In this document: positions 16,578 to 25,616 of the stretch, one piece after another
How the letters are laid out: each line of letters starts with the position of its first letter
Numbering within the stretch: the stretch's first letter is position 1
Assembly (NCBI GenBank): GCA_965197865.1
Contig: CBDANZ010000003.1
Location: 372,001 to 436,000 of the forward strand
Length of the DNA: 64,000 nt
From: CBDANZ01 sp965197865
Lineage (GTDB): Bacteria > Acidobacteriota > Vicinamibacteria > Vicinamibacterales > CAVVIG01
Reading direction: 5' to 3'
The notes under the pieces: model-generated
Seen by the model: only the letters and a program-made list of their open reading frames with translations
The model's database searches: none
Told to the model about the DNA's origin: nothing
Translations under genes and position numbers: made by a program

Positions 16578-18146
16578 CTAGAAGGCGTCCGTGAGGGCAG
16601 CGGAATGACGACCGAAAGTCCGGTCGTCGTGAGTGCTTTCCCGGGCTGGCATCTGCAGATCGGGCATCGGCGTGGTGAGGAAGAACCCACGACACACGGT
16701 TCCGAGCCATTTCGCCCATTTGGTGGACCGCGCGACGCGCGCGCTGTCGGTGGCAATCCCGGTGTTTGCGTACATCTGACGATACAGCTTCGAGACGAGG
16801 ACGAACGCAAGCCTGGCGCGCAGTGAGGTGACGACCCGCGACCGCGCCCACACCCGACGCCAACTGTAAAAACGATCCCACGCGACCTGCGTGCCGACGC
16901 GGATGTCCTCGGCAGACATCGTCGGATGCCGCGTGTAGACCTTCGGCCGGCGTTCCTGCGGGATGAGCCAGTGGCGCGTGATCGGCACGCCGTCCACCGT
17001 CACGGCCTCGCGGCCGGGCTCGGCCGCCCACTTCTCGAAATCGATCGTGCCCGGAAACGGTGTGAGCAGCACGAACTGCGCGAATGTGACCTGGGCGCGC
17101 TCGGCTAGACTGACCGTGGCCGCGAAGGTCTCCTGCCGATCGCTCGGCAGGCCAAAGATAAACGAGCCGAGCACGTGCACGCCGTGGCGGCGGAACTCGC
17201 GCAGCCTGTCCACGAGTGCGTCTCCCGCCAGATTGAAACCTTTGTAGACGTCTTTCAGGCCGTCTGCCGTCACCGACTCGACGCCGACCAGCGCGCCGCG
17301 TATGCGCGCCGCGTGCATCGCTTTCAGAAACGAGGGGTCTTCGGCCGCTTCCATTGTAATCTGGGTGAAGAAGACGAGATCGGCAGGCAGTTGCGCGAGC
17401 GCAGCCATCAGCTCGAACCGTTCCTGGCGCAGCGCCTCGAGCTCGCGTAGTCTGGTCGGATCCGATCGCCGGCGCGCCTGCGCGAGATCGTCGAGCGTCA
17501 CCGGATAGAAGTTGTCGTCGGCCAGTGCGATGAACCGGAAGCCGCGACGCCGGAGCTCCACGACCTCATGGACGACCGCGTCAACATGCCTTTGGCGTGG
17601 CTCCTGGCCGTCGGTCCGCCAGACCGAGCAGAACGAGCAGTGCTTCGGGCAGCCGCGGACGGTCTGCACCGACCCCCACATGTAGTGGCCTGGCGATAGC
17701 AGATCCCAGCGCGCCGACACGAAGCGATCGCCGGATACTCGTCCGGCCTCGTAGAGCGCCTTGGGACGCCCGGCCACGCAGTCGCGCACGACCTCGGACC
17801 AGATGAAGTCGCCGTCGCCTTTCACGACGCTGTGGGCGCCGCCGTGCTCGCCGGGCTCATTGGAAAACAGCGTTGCGTGAATGCCGCCAAAGACCACCCA
17901 GGCCCCGCGCGCCCGTGCCTGCCGGCCCACTTCGTACCCGCGCAGCGCGTTGCCCGAGTGAATGCCAATGCCGACCACGTCGCCCGGCTCGATATCGTTG
18001 ACGTTGAGCGGCTCGATCGTTTCGTCGACCAGATGGGGGTCGCCCCACTCGGAGCCGGTCGCCGCGGCGAGCACGTACAGCCACCGCGGTGTGATGACCG
18101 CCACGCCGAACGACACATGACTTGGATTAATCAGATGAACGCACAT
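16578..18146 (-). CDS. B12-binding radical SAM protein
   Basis: 522 residues. Residues 1-140 form a B12-binding-like Rossmann domain (VVGIGIHSGNALRGYEVG, VVFGGIHATLFSNE). The radical SAM core has the cluster motif Cys166-x3-Cys170-x2-Cys173 (RGCPKHCSFC) and later VGVESVTADGLKDVYKGFN and GSFIFGLPSD. C-terminal residues about 400-522 contain basic helices. Family members methylate or rearrange lipids, hopanoids and cofactors. The substrate cannot be told from sequence. It is divergently transcribed from the NicO-type gene, with a 152-base shared promoter region. Confidence 0.88.
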   Translation of the reverse strand: MCVHLINPSHVSFGVAVITPRWLYVLAAATGSEWGDPHLVDETIEPLNVNDIEPGDVVGIGIHSGNALRGYEVGRQARARGAWVVFGGIHATLFSNEPGEHGGAHSVVKGDGDFIWSEVVRDCVAGRPKALYEAGRVSGDRFVSARWDLLSPGHYMWGSVQTVRGCPKHCSFCSVWRTDGQEPRQRHVDAVVHEVVELRRRGFRFIALADDNFYPVTLDDLAQARRRSDPTRLRELEALRQERFELMAALAQLPADLVFFTQITMEAAEDPSFLKAMHAARIRGALVGVESVTADGLKDVYKGFNLAGDALVDRLREFRRHGVHVLGSFIFGLPSDRQETFAATVSLAERAQVTFAQFVLLTPFPGTIDFEKWAAEPGREAVTVDGVPITRHWLIPQERRPKVYTRHPTMSAEDIRVGTQVAWDRFYSWRRVWARSRVVTSLRARLAFVLVSKLYRQMYANTGIATDSARVARSTKWAKWLGTVCRGFFLTTPMPDLQMPARESTHDDRTFGRHSAALTDAF

Positions 18147-18298
18147 TCAGTAGAGCCACCCCGCCGCACGCGCTCGGCTGGACCAAGCCGCCCTAGCAGG
18201 AGAAAACTTAACTATACACGAAACCCGCCGATGCGCCGTATCCTCAGCGGGATCGGGCATGGGCGCGAGATTCACGTAGAATATGGCGTCCCGCCAGT

Positions 18299-18991
18299 AT
18301 GCCACTCCTCGAATTCGCGACCAGCTCCGGGCTCGGATCGCTGCTCGGCATACGCCACGCGCTCGAGCCGGATCATCTTGCGACAGTGTCAACGCTCGTC
18401 AGCCGGGAGCCGAACGGTGCGAAGGCAGCGCTTCTTGGCGCGTGGTGGGGCCTGGGCCACACGCTCGCCCTCGTCGTCGTGGGTGCAGGGCTCATCGCGG
18501 CGCGCGCCGAGATGCCCGTCGCCGTGGCGGACCTGTTCGAGTTCCTCGTTGCCCTGATGCTCGTCGGCCTCGGCATGCGATCCCTCCGGCAGGCGGCGCG
18601 GCAAGGGCCAAGCGGTCCGCTGCGCCTGCACCGCCACGGCCCGATCGTGCACAGCCATACGGGCGTGCCGGCACACGTGCACATCGGCAGGTGGACGTTC
18701 GCGCGACGGCCCCTACTGGTTGGTGTGATTCACGGACTCGCCGGCAGCGGCGCGCTCACCGCGCTCGTGCTCACGACACTGCCGACTGCCGCGGCGCAGC
18801 TCGCCTATGTCGCCTTGTTCGGCATCGGGTCGACGCTGAGCATGGCCGCGCTGTCGGGGCTGCTTGGCTGGCCGCTGGCGCGCCTGGGCGCCCATCACGT
18901 CGTCGTGCGCGGCGTGTCGCTCGCCGTCGGCTGCATGTCGATCGCGCTCGGAGTGCTGTGGGCGCTGCCCCTCGTCCGCCGACTCTTCTGA
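18299..18991 (+). CDS. NicO/UreH-family divalent metal transporter
   Basis: 230 residues, about six membrane helices. The HX4DH signature is His20-Asp25-His26 (RHALEPDHLATV), followed by GLGHTLALVVV and a His-rich cytoplasmic loop (LHRHGPIVHSHTG, HVHIG). A second conserved element is VIHGLAGSGALTALVL. The family moves Ni2+ or Co2+ across the inner membrane, often in support of urease or hydrogenase. No such genes are in the window, so the physiological metal is unknown. Confidence 0.85.
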   Translation: MPLLEFATSSGLGSLLGIRHALEPDHLATVSTLVSREPNGAKAALLGAWWGLGHTLALVVVGAGLIAARAEMPVAVADLFEFLVALMLVGLGMRSLRQAARQGPSGPLRLHRHGPIVHSHTGVPAHVHIGRWTFARRPLLVGVIHGLAGSGALTALVLTTLPTAAAQLAYVALFGIGSTLSMAALSGLLGWPLARLGAHHVVVRGVSLAVGCMSIALGVLWALPLVRRLF

Positions 18992-19029
18992 ACGGCCGCT
19001 CCTCCTCATCCTTTGAACGTTCAACCTTC

Positions 19030-19227
19030 ATGGCGCGCATCCTCATCGTCGAAGACGACAGCAACATCGCTGAGCTCGGCGGGCGGTACCTCGAGAAAGC
19101 GGTGTACGCGACCGAGCGATTGTCGTCTGGCCGCGAGGTGCTGGCGGCGATTGCAATGTCGCTCTCTTGCCTGGTGTCAACGTGCCCGTTATATGACCGT
19201 CGCGCCGCGGAACTAGTAGTGGCATGA
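19030..19227 (+). pseudogene. N-terminal fragment of a PhoB/OmpR-type response regulator
   Basis: Starts ATG at 19030 with MARILIVEDDSNIAELGGRY and LSSGREVLAAIA, the first two-thirds of beta1-alpha1-beta2 of a receiver domain with the acidic pair EDD at 8-10. Similarity then stops before the phosphorylated Asp. The DNA-binding half of the same kind of protein appears at 23215-23478 in the same orientation. Confidence 0.7.
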
Positions 19228-19234
19228 TACCGCC

Positions 19235-19771
19235 GTGGCTCCGTACAACGTCTTGTTCCTGTGCACGGGAAGCTCGGCGCGCAGCATCATGGCCGAGACC
19301 CTCCTCAACTACCGGGGCCGGGATCGGTTCAACGCCTTCAGTGCAGGAAGCCATCCGACAGGGGCAGTACATCCCATCGCAATCGAAACGCTCGAACGAA
19401 ACCGGCTCTCCACGGAAGGTCTGCGCAGTAAGAGCTAGGAGGAGTTTGCGGTGGGAGGCGCGCCGAGGCTCGACTTCGTGTTCACGGTTTGCGACGGGGC
19501 CGCTGGGGAGACCTGTCCCGTCTGGCCGGGTCGCCCAATGACCGCCCATTGGGGCATAGCAGATCCGTCGGCTGCGGAGGGATCCGACGAAGAGAAACGA
19601 CGGGCGTTCGATCGCGCGTTCCGCGACCTGGACGCCCGAATCGAGGTTTTCACCAGCCTGCGAATCGAGGCGCTTGATCGGCTCTCGCTCCAGCGCCAGA
19701 TTGAGGCAATCGGCGGCACGCCTCGAGAGGACGTTGAAGGTCGACGTCAGGGTTCGGGTTTCAAGCTGTAG
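19235..19771 (+). pseudogene. arsC: arsenate reductase (LMW-PTPase type) with in-frame amber
   Basis: The frame opens GTG at 19235 with YNVLFLCTGSSARSIMAE, the P-loop CX5R of thioredoxin-coupled ArsC (here CTGSSARS, where CxxNSxRS is usual). It continues SAGSHPTGAVHPIAIETL. A TAG at 19436-19438 then interrupts where Trp is expected (LRSKS-stop-EEFA). The same frame resumes with LDFVFTVCDGAAGETCPVWPG, which carries the two resolving cysteines, and DARIEVFTSLRIEALDRLSL. Apart from the amber the protein is complete, so the gene died recently or is misread. It belongs to the decayed phosphate/arsenic block. Confidence 0.85.
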
Positions 19772-19804
19772 GCTTCAGGGCTCCCGCCGTCCCCGCTTCC
19801 CTTT

Positions 19805-20310
19805 GCGGGGCCTGCGCGTGTCGAGCCGTTCGCATCGCTCGGCTGCGGGAATCCGACGGCGCTCATCGAGCTGCACGCCGGCGAGACGGTGTTGGACCTC
19901 GGCTCTCGCGGCGGAATCGACGTCCTCTTGTCGGCGCGCTGCGTCGTGCCCGACCGGTAAAGTGTACGGTCTCGATCTGACCGACGACATGCTGGCACTG
20001 GCGCGCGAGAATCGGCGCAAGGCGAGCATCCCCAATTCTGAGTTCATCAAAGGCGAGATTGAGAAGATTCCGCTCCCAGCCAACTCGGTCGACGTCATCA
20101 TCTCCAACTGCGTGGTCAACCTGTCGGCGGACAAGGATCGCGCGCTCGCCCAAACGTGCCGCGTACTCAAATCGGGTGGGCGGTTCGCGGTCTCAGACGT
20201 CATCGTCTTGGGCGCGGTGCCCGATGACATACGGCGCGATGTAGAGTCGTGGATCGGCTGCATCGCCGGCGCTGCCGTCGAGCAACAGCCTGCCCGGCCC
20301 CGCCCACTTC
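19805..20310 (+). pseudogene. arsM: arsenite methyltransferase remnant (ArsM-like)
   Basis: ARVEPFASLGCGNPTALIEL and ETVLDLGSRGGIDVLLSAR (SAM-binding motif I) run in one frame to a TAA at the CGACCGGTAAAG site, then the frame shifts and continues TGKVYGLDLTDDMLALAREN, IISNCVVNLSADKDRAL and RVLKSGGRFAVSDVI. The N-terminal Cys pair and the C-terminal arsenic-binding domain are missing. After about 20310 the open frame enters unrelated sequence. Confidence 0.8.
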
Positions 20311-20711
20311 CGGGTGCCGACGGCCCGCGAATGGAGTACCTCGAGAAGCCGCTTCATGAATTCGAGATCGTTGATGTGTTCGTCTACGCGCAGCCGGAGC
20401 AGGCCGGCTCCGACGTTCCGCGTCTGAATCGATTCCCGTCTGGCGTCACGAGGCTGACACTAGATCTGAGAGTCAAGGAACTGCCGCGCCTCGGCACGAC
20501 GATTCGCTACGAAGTGCTCACAACCGAAGGCGTTGTCGAGATGGTCGACGGCCTTTTCAGCTTTGCCCGTCTCGCCCGTGAGAATGTCGCCACCCTCGAC
20601 TTCGATCTTCGACCCAAGGGCGGCCGATTCAACGATGGGCCGTATCAATTGAAGCTGTTCATGAACGAGATTCCAGTACCTGTCCTGAACTGGTCGGTGG
20701 GCGGAACATAA
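20311..20711 (+). pseudogene. C-terminal part of an unrecognised protein fused to the arsM remnant
   Basis: In the same open frame as the second arsM piece the sequence changes to PLHEFEIVDVFVYAQPEQAG, LTLDLRVKELPRLGTTIRYE and DFDLRPKGGRFNDGPYQLKL ending VLNWSVGGT. It has the alternating beta pattern of a secreted beta-sandwich or carboxypeptidase-regulatory-like domain. No family recognised. The chimera most likely arose by deletion between two genes. Confidence 0.4.
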
Positions 20712-20811
20712 GCGACAAGATGGACGATGGCGGCATTCTGGGGATTTGGTTGGCCGTGGCTGCTCGTGGCGTTCCATAAGCGGCCGTTGCACCACTTGAT
20801 GGGCCGTCTCA

Positions 20812-21706
20812 TTGCCGAGGTCGATGCGGCCGCCCGTTTTCGCTGACAGGCAGGTCGTCGCACATCGAGGGGCGTCGGGCTACGCGCCTGAGCACACGCT
20901 GGCTACGTACCGGCTGGCACTCGAGCAGGAGACGCGGACTTCGTCGAGCAGGATCTGGCGGTCACGCGCGACGGCGTGCTCATCTGCCTGCACGACGACA
21001 CGCTCGAGCGCACCAGCAATGTCGCCGAGGTCTTTCCCGATCGCTTCACAACCGACGCTAGCGGCCAATCGCCTGCGAAGCGCTGGGTGGCAAACAACTT
21101 CGTGCTCGCCGACATCCAACGTCTCGACATGGGAGGGTGGTTCGATCCGAAGTTCGCGGGTTTGCGCGTTGTGACGTGGTAGGAGGCGATCGATCTCGTC
21201 CGCGGTAAAGGCGGGGCTCTATCCCGAGCTGAAGTCGCCGCCGCTCTATGGGGCGTGCGGCGTGGACATGGTCGAGCTGTTCGTCGCGTCGGTAAGGAGC
21301 AATGGCCTGGATCGGCCCGACCCGACTTACGCCACGCCGATGATCGTTCAGTCGTTTGACGAGCCGACGATCCGCCGCGTCGCGACCGGAGCTCTCGGAA
21401 GTGCCGCGCATCCTGCTGATGGAGTCGTTCGACGACACCGGGATGACCGAGGCGCGCCTTCGCGACATCGCCACCTTCGCGACCGGCATCGGGACCGCGA
21501 AAGATCTCGTTGACCTCCAGCCGGAGGTCGTGGCGCAGGCGCACAATGCCGGGCTCACCGTGACCGCCTACACATTCCGCACGGTAAGCACCGAACGTTT
21601 CCCCACCGTGCGCGACGAGATGTCACACTTCCTCAAGTACACGCTCGGCATCAACGCGCTCTTCACCGATAACCCCGAACAGTTCCCGCGCCAACGCGAA
21701 TATTAG
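20812..21706 (+). pseudogene. glycerophosphodiester phosphodiesterase, multiply disrupted
   Basis: QVVAHRGASGYAPEHTLATY carries the HRG catalytic motif. After a frameshift LAVTRDGVLICLHDDTLERT gives the metal-binding ExD-like/HD region, then AKRWVANNFVLADIQRLDMG, stop, KGGAL, ELFVASVRSNGLDRPD, and finally RILLMESFDDTG and EVVAQAHNAGLTVTAYTFR to the stop at 21704-21706. At least three frameshifts and one in-frame stop occur. The family releases glycerol 3-phosphate from phosphodiesters and is often part of the Pho regulon, matching its neighbours. Confidence 0.85.
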
Positions 21707-21725
21707 GGATCAGTTCAGGTAGCGC

Positions 21726-21985
21726 TTACCCGCCGCGCTTCTGGAACCGGTCGCGAAGAAGGATCGCGGCGGCGTTCATGCCGAGCAGGAGCGCCAGAAG
21801 CACGAGAATCCCCGCCGCGGCGTTCTCGACAAAGGCCGCTCAACCGGGAGACCCAGTTAAAGATCTGAATAGGCAGCACGGTGAATGGCGACCAGATGTC
21901 GATCGGAAGAAACGGCACGTAGGTGAGCGCGCCGATCGTGATGACCGGCGCCGCCTCGCCGATGGCGCGCGAGAGCGCCAGGATT
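21726..21985 (-). pseudogene. pstA: PstA phosphate permease C-terminal remnant
   Basis: On the minus strand AISRAIGEAAPVITIGALTY and VPFLPIDIWSPFTVLPIQIF are the cytoplasmic EAA loop and following segment of the PstA permease. After a frameshift, AAFVENAAAGILVLLALLLG and NAAAILLRDRFQKRGG form the last membrane helix and C terminus, with stop at 21726. The N-terminal three quarters are gone. Confidence 0.75.
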
Positions 21986-22642
21986 CCAGGTCGGCACGAC
22001 GAGATCGTCCACCAGGTACGATAGGTGATGGTGCAGGATCTTGGTCTTCTCCTGTTCGCTGAGCGGCTGTTGCTCGCCGCGCAGCATCGTCGCGATGTCG
22101 TTGCCGTGCGCCACGAGGAGCTCGTCGGCCGATTGAGGCCGCTCGAACTCGTTGACCAAATACACGAGGTAGTCTTCGCTCAAGTACGCGCCGCGGTACC
22201 CGACGAGCGCCGGCCGGAGGCGGTCAACTATCGTCCGGCACAGCCGTTCGGCCTCCCGTTCGAACTCGTCGCTCTCGATGAGCGTCTGGCCGAGCGAGAC
22301 GAGTTCGGGCCAGGATCCGCTGAACGGCTGCGTCAGCGCGACCGAGATGATGCCGTAGTCGTACAGGCAGAATCGCGGCCGGAACCCTTCGACGTCGGAG
22401 ACGCCGACGGCTTCGCCATCGAACGACAGCGGTGGCTTCTCGTACTGGACGTAGGCACGGGTTGCCTGCTTGGGCTGAAGCCGCGCGGCCACGGTCGGAC
22501 CGCCGATCAGCCCGGGTATCGCCTGCATATCGACGCTCTCGGCCACGTCGAACAAATAGAAGAGGAAGATTTCGCCAGCGCGAATCTCGCTCGCGCCCTG
22601 AAGAATAGCGCCCGACCGCCCGCCACCGTGCAGGGCGCCCAC
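21857..22642 (-). CDS. unrecognised conserved-looking protein, C terminus lost into the pstA remnant
   Basis: From GTG at 22642 the first about 210 residues look like a genuine gene: IRAGEIFLFYLFDVAESVDM, VEGFRPRFCLYDYGIISVAL, DRLRPALVGYRGAYLSEDYL and SEQEKTKILHHHLSYLVDDL. After about position 22010 the frame runs out of register through the pstA remnant and is meaningless, so the C terminus has been deleted. No family recognised with confidence. It is in the same orientation as the secreted protein upstream, 14 bases away. Confidence 0.45.
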   Translation of the reverse strand: MGALHGGGRSGAILQGASEIRAGEIFLFYLFDVAESVDMQAIPGLIGGPTVAARLQPKQATRAYVQYEKPPLSFDGEAVGVSDVEGFRPRFCLYDYGIISVALTQPFSGSWPELVSLGQTLIESDEFEREAERLCRTIVDRLRPALVGYRGAYLSEDYLVYLVNEFERPQSADELLVAHGNDIATMLRGEQQPLSEQEKTKILHHHLSYLVDDLVVPTWNPGALARHRRGGAGHHDRRAHLRAVSSDRHLVAIHRAAYSDL

Positions 22643-22655
22643 ACCTTGAGGCCTT

Positions 22656-23111
22656 TCAGGAGCTCTTCTTGAGCGGCTCGAGGAGGATGAACCAGCTCTC
22701 GCAGTCGGTGCGGGATCCGCCGCCGAGCGTGACGGTGAAGGCCAGGCTGAGCGACGGAACCTCCCAGCGCTTCGACGCGCGGCTTCCTATCATCGTCACG
22801 CGAAACGGCTTCAGCAGGTTGTCGGGCGAGTCGTGGTCGCGGTGCGCGTCCTGCACACCCTTGAAAATGGCAAACTCGCGTCGCGGCCCGAGGTGAACTT
22901 CAAACTGCCCAACGCTGTTCACGACGTGATCGTAAATGCGCTCGCTGTAGCGTCTGGTGCTCGGCTCCAGGCACGACTGCCAGTTGCCTTCTAGGATGTT
23001 GCGGGGATCGCTCGACATCGAGTCGAACTGGGACAGAACCGCACGAGGCGCAATGAGCGTCAGCGCGCACAGACCGCTTACCAGCCAAGTCCTGCAGACC
23101 GACGTGCGCAC
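22656..23111 (-). CDS. secreted hypothetical protein
   Basis: 151 residues from a GTG with a good ribosome site (AGGAG six bases upstream). The N terminus MRTSVCRTWLVSGLCALTLI APRAVLS is a Sec-type signal peptide. The mature part has alternating beta-type segments (SVGQFEVHLGPRREFAIFKG, LSLAFTVTLGGGSRTDC) and a stop at 22656. No family recognised. It appears intact amid the surrounding pseudogenes. Confidence 0.5.
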   Translation of the reverse strand: MRTSVCRTWLVSGLCALTLIAPRAVLSQFDSMSSDPRNILEGNWQSCLEPSTRRYSERIYDHVVNSVGQFEVHLGPRREFAIFKGVQDAHRDHDSPDNLLKPFRVTMIGSRASKRWEVPSLSLAFTVTLGGGSRTDCESWFILLEPLKKSS

Positions 23112-23214
23112 GCGGCTCCTTTCGAGAAAACCCCTTCAATTCGGAGGGTAGCATCAAACGGCTGTGTAACGTAACCCACGCTTAACAGCTTTGATACGGC
23201 GGCGAAACGCCTCC

Positions 23215-23478
23215 CCGGCACCGTGGAGTCACGTCCATCGGTGCTGGGTGGCCGGCCGGTGCACCCAACGCGCCGCGAGTTCGAGCTGCTCCGCTATCTC
23301 GTACAGAACAGGAACCGCGTCGTCTCGGGATCGATTACTGGAGCGCGTCTGGGGATACGACCGGCTCGTGGAAACACCGTCGACGGACGTCCACGTCGGA
23401 CGACTGCCCGGAAAACCTGGCGAGGCCGGACACCAGATCGAAACCGTCATCGGCCTTGGCTACCGGTTTATTGAGTAG
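23215..23478 (+). pseudogene. C-terminal winged-helix remnant of a PhoB/OmpR-type regulator
   Basis: Two frames together spell HPTRREFELLRYLVQNRNRV V, then DRLLERVWGYDRLVE, STDVHVGRLPGKPGEAGHQI and ETVIGLGYRFIE, the complete trans_reg_C winged helix. One frameshift lies near 23330. The receiver-domain start of a similar protein is 4.1 kb upstream at 19030, but the intervening receiver half is absent from the window. Confidence 0.8.
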
Positions 23479-23578
23479 GAGCCATCACTACACGGTAGCG
23501 CGACCCTGCCAGCGCCTCGCCTTCGTGCCGCCCTCAGTCGCAGAATCCGGGAGCGCCAGTTCAACAAAGGAGCTGTCT

Positions 23579-24013
23579 ATGCCGAAGCCGCAGACTTTCA
23601 GGAACCACGCACGAGTCGTGCCCGCGTACCACATCGGAGTGTTCTTCCCGTTCCTGGGCAACTTCTTCTGGTCGATCTACCGGCTGACCCAGGGCGTGAC
23701 CGACGACACGATCATGGGATTCGTGATGGTCGTTGCGTTCCTGCCGATGTTCTTCTCGGTGTGCGTCATGATTCTGAGCGTCCAGGACCGCGTGATTCGG
23801 CTGGAAATGCGGCTTCGCCTCCGTGCGCTGCTGCCCGCCGATCTGCAACCCCAGCTTGCGTCGCTCACGCACGGTCAGCTCATCGCGCTCCGTTTCGCCG
23901 GCGACGCCGAGCTGCCGGAGCTGGCGCGCGAGGTGCTCGCTGGAAAGTTGAAGACGCAGAAGGAAATCAAGCTGCGAGTGAACGGCTGGCAGGCGGATTA
24001 CTTACGAGCGTAG
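23579..24013 (+). CDS. DUF6526 family membrane protein
   Basis: 144 residues from the ATG at 23579, preceded by AAAGGAG. Two hydrophobic helices (HIGVFFPFLGNFFWSIYRL; GFVMVVAFLPMFFSVCVMIL) are followed by a cytoplasmic domain with VIRLEMRLRLRALLPADLQP, ALRFAGDAELPELAREVL and KLKTQKEIKLRVNGWQADYL. This matches the DUF6526 pattern as I know it from Acidobacteria and Bacteroidetes. The function is unknown. Confidence 0.75.
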   Translation: MPKPQTFRNHARVVPAYHIGVFFPFLGNFFWSIYRLTQGVTDDTIMGFVMVVAFLPMFFSVCVMILSVQDRVIRLEMRLRLRALLPADLQPQLASLTHGQLIALRFAGDAELPELAREVLAGKLKTQKEIKLRVNGWQADYLRA

Positions 24014-24055
24014 TCGCGTTGCAACCTAGAGCGCTTTCGCTTCTGTTTCGTGAGG

Positions 24056-24112
24056 TTATCAGCTTTCAGTTGTCAGTTTTCAGTCGTTTCCGGGCTGAGC
24101 CGAGCTGAGAAC
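24056..24112. repeat. CAGCTTTCAGTTGTCAGTTTTCAGTC degenerate repeat
   Basis: Units of TTTCAG/TTGTCAG between the DUF6526 gene and sixA, followed by GAGCTGAGAACTGAAC. It is the same phrase family as 5918-5956. It lies in the convergent intergenic region, where no classical terminator is obvious. Confidence 0.5.
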
Positions 24113-24123
24113 TGAACGCTGCG

Positions 24124-24630
24124 CTACTTCCTGATGCTCCGAAGTATTTTCGGCGTGAGAAACCAACGCAGCGACCCGCGACCGGTCGGCGGCAGCGTCT
24201 CGAGATCGATCCGGCACACGGCACCCTTCTTGAACACGAGTGGACGACGAGACCCGGCGAGACGCGCGGCAAACTCGCCGATGCCTGGCTCGTGGCCGAC
24301 GAGCGCGATTCGCGATCGACGTGACTGTTTCTCGAGATCGGTCAGCATCGCTTGATAGGTGCCTTCCGGCGAGAGCGATTCGACCGCCACAATCGGGGGC
24401 CTGGGATCAAACTGACTCGCAATGGCTTCCGCCGTCTGACGCGTCCGCACGAGCGGACTCGTGAGGACGACGTCGAAGTCCGCGCCTAGCCGCGCAAGGC
24501 CGCTGGCCTCCCTGCGCAGCCGCGAAAGGCCGGCGTTGGTCAGCGGCCGTTTCCGGTCGTCAGGCCACCCGTCGCCGCGCTCTTCAGCGATCCCGTGACG
24601 AATCAGATACAGCTCGTAGGGACCGGGCAT
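24124..24630 (-). CDS. sixA: SixA-type phosphohistidine phosphatase
   Basis: 168 residues, a minimal histidine-phosphatase fold. The RHG motif is Arg11-His12-Gly13 (LYLIRHGIAEERG), with VVLTSPLVRTRQTAEAI supplying the second arginine and ALVGHEPGIGEFA the second His. SixA removes phosphate from phosphohistidine in phosphotransfer proteins. In many genomes it sits beside CHAD and Ppx genes, as here, which suggests a role in polyphosphate or phosphate metabolism. It lies 32 bases downstream of the CHAD gene on the same strand. Confidence 0.88.
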   Translation of the reverse strand: MPGPYELYLIRHGIAEERGDGWPDDRKRPLTNAGLSRLRREASGLARLGADFDVVLTSPLVRTRQTAEAIASQFDPRPPIVAVESLSPEGTYQAMLTDLEKQSRRSRIALVGHEPGIGEFAARLAGSRRPLVFKKGAVCRIDLETLPPTGRGSLRWFLTPKILRSIRK

Positions 24631-24662
24631 GGAAAAACACTACCAACCGTTGTCGCGGTGAT

Positions 24663-25565
24663 TTATCCGGCTCGACGTGTCGCGATGGGCCGCGAAGGCG
24701 CGCGCCCTCTGAGTCGCTCGCAGATGGCGAGGATGCTCGCGCGTTCGCGGATGTATCGTGCGTGCAGGTGCCGACAGCTCTGCTCGAGTGACGTGACCAG
24801 CCCGTCGAGGTCGTGCCCAGCGCGAGCGTCGGAGGCAGCGAGTGACGCCTGGACGTGGCGGATGCGGTCGACGAGTACTTGAAGATCGTGCAGTCGACCG
24901 AGGAGCTGCTGCGCTCGCCGCAGCGTGCACGAATCCGGGGTCTGCTTCAATCCCGTTGCTTCGGCCACGAGCTCCACGCTGTAGCGCAGCTTTTTCACCG
25001 CGAGACGAACACCGTGCAGGCGCTCGGGCAAGTACACGGAGCCCGCTTCGTTGACGGCGTTTCCCAGTGTCCGTGCCCGGCTCGCGACGCGAGCGTCGAG
25101 CGCCCACCGCCACGCCCGTCCGCGTATGCGAGAATCGTCAGCCGATTCAAGCTCGTCGGCCACGGCTTCGAGCTTGCGAGCCAGACGACGAAATTCGGCC
25201 ACAGTCGTTTTGCCGGGGAGCTTCTCACACGTCTGGTCGCGATCGTTTCGTACTGCCGCGGCAATCATTCGAAGGGCCTGTTCCCGATGGCGACCCGATT
25301 CACGCAGCTCGCCAATCAAGATGAGAAGAACGTCCGCCTCGCGAACGCTCCCGAGGCGCCTCGTCACATTTCTGAGCCGCCGGCTCAGCTTGCGGCCTGC
25401 GGGGTTCTCGAGTTGCAGGACCGGCAAAAGCTCGCGGAGGCGTCTCGAGGCCACCCGCGTTCGGTGCACGGCCCGTACATCTCCCGACACGGCGCCAGGC
25501 AACATCCGTGTAAACAGGGAGAGTCGGGTTCGAAGCAGGTCGTACCGAGTTGCTGACGCGGGCAT
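24663..25565 (-). CDS. CHAD domain protein
   Basis: About 300 residues from the ATG at 25565 (MPASATRYDLLRTR). The basic helical CHAD pattern is clear: VRAVHRTRVASRRLRELLPV, RRLGSVREADVLL and LHGVRLAVKKLRYSVELVAE, then RRAQQLLGRLHDLQVLVDRI. Conserved His, Arg and Lys bind polyphosphate, and the domain is associated with polyphosphate granules. It is divergent from the Ppx/GppA gene (52 bases between) and followed by sixA. Confidence 0.9.
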   Translation of the reverse strand: MPASATRYDLLRTRLSLFTRMLPGAVSGDVRAVHRTRVASRRLRELLPVLQLENPAGRKLSRRLRNVTRRLGSVREADVLLILIGELRESGRHREQALRMIAAAVRNDRDQTCEKLPGKTTVAEFRRLARKLEAVADELESADDSRIRGRAWRWALDARVASRARTLGNAVNEAGSVYLPERLHGVRLAVKKLRYSVELVAEATGLKQTPDSCTLRRAQQLLGRLHDLQVLVDRIRHVQASLAASDARAGHDLDGLVTSLEQSCRHLHARYIRERASILAICERLRGRAPSRPIATRRAG

Positions 25566-25616
25566 GACAGAGATGGAAGCCTTGATTATAGTGGTCAATC
25601 TGAATCAAGCTCAACG

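Noticed and set aside
20727..20846. 39-codon plus-strand frame (MAAFWGFGWPWLLVAFHKR)
   Set aside because: Short, without a ribosome site, and inside the graveyard overlapping the phosphodiesterase remnant. No support as a gene.
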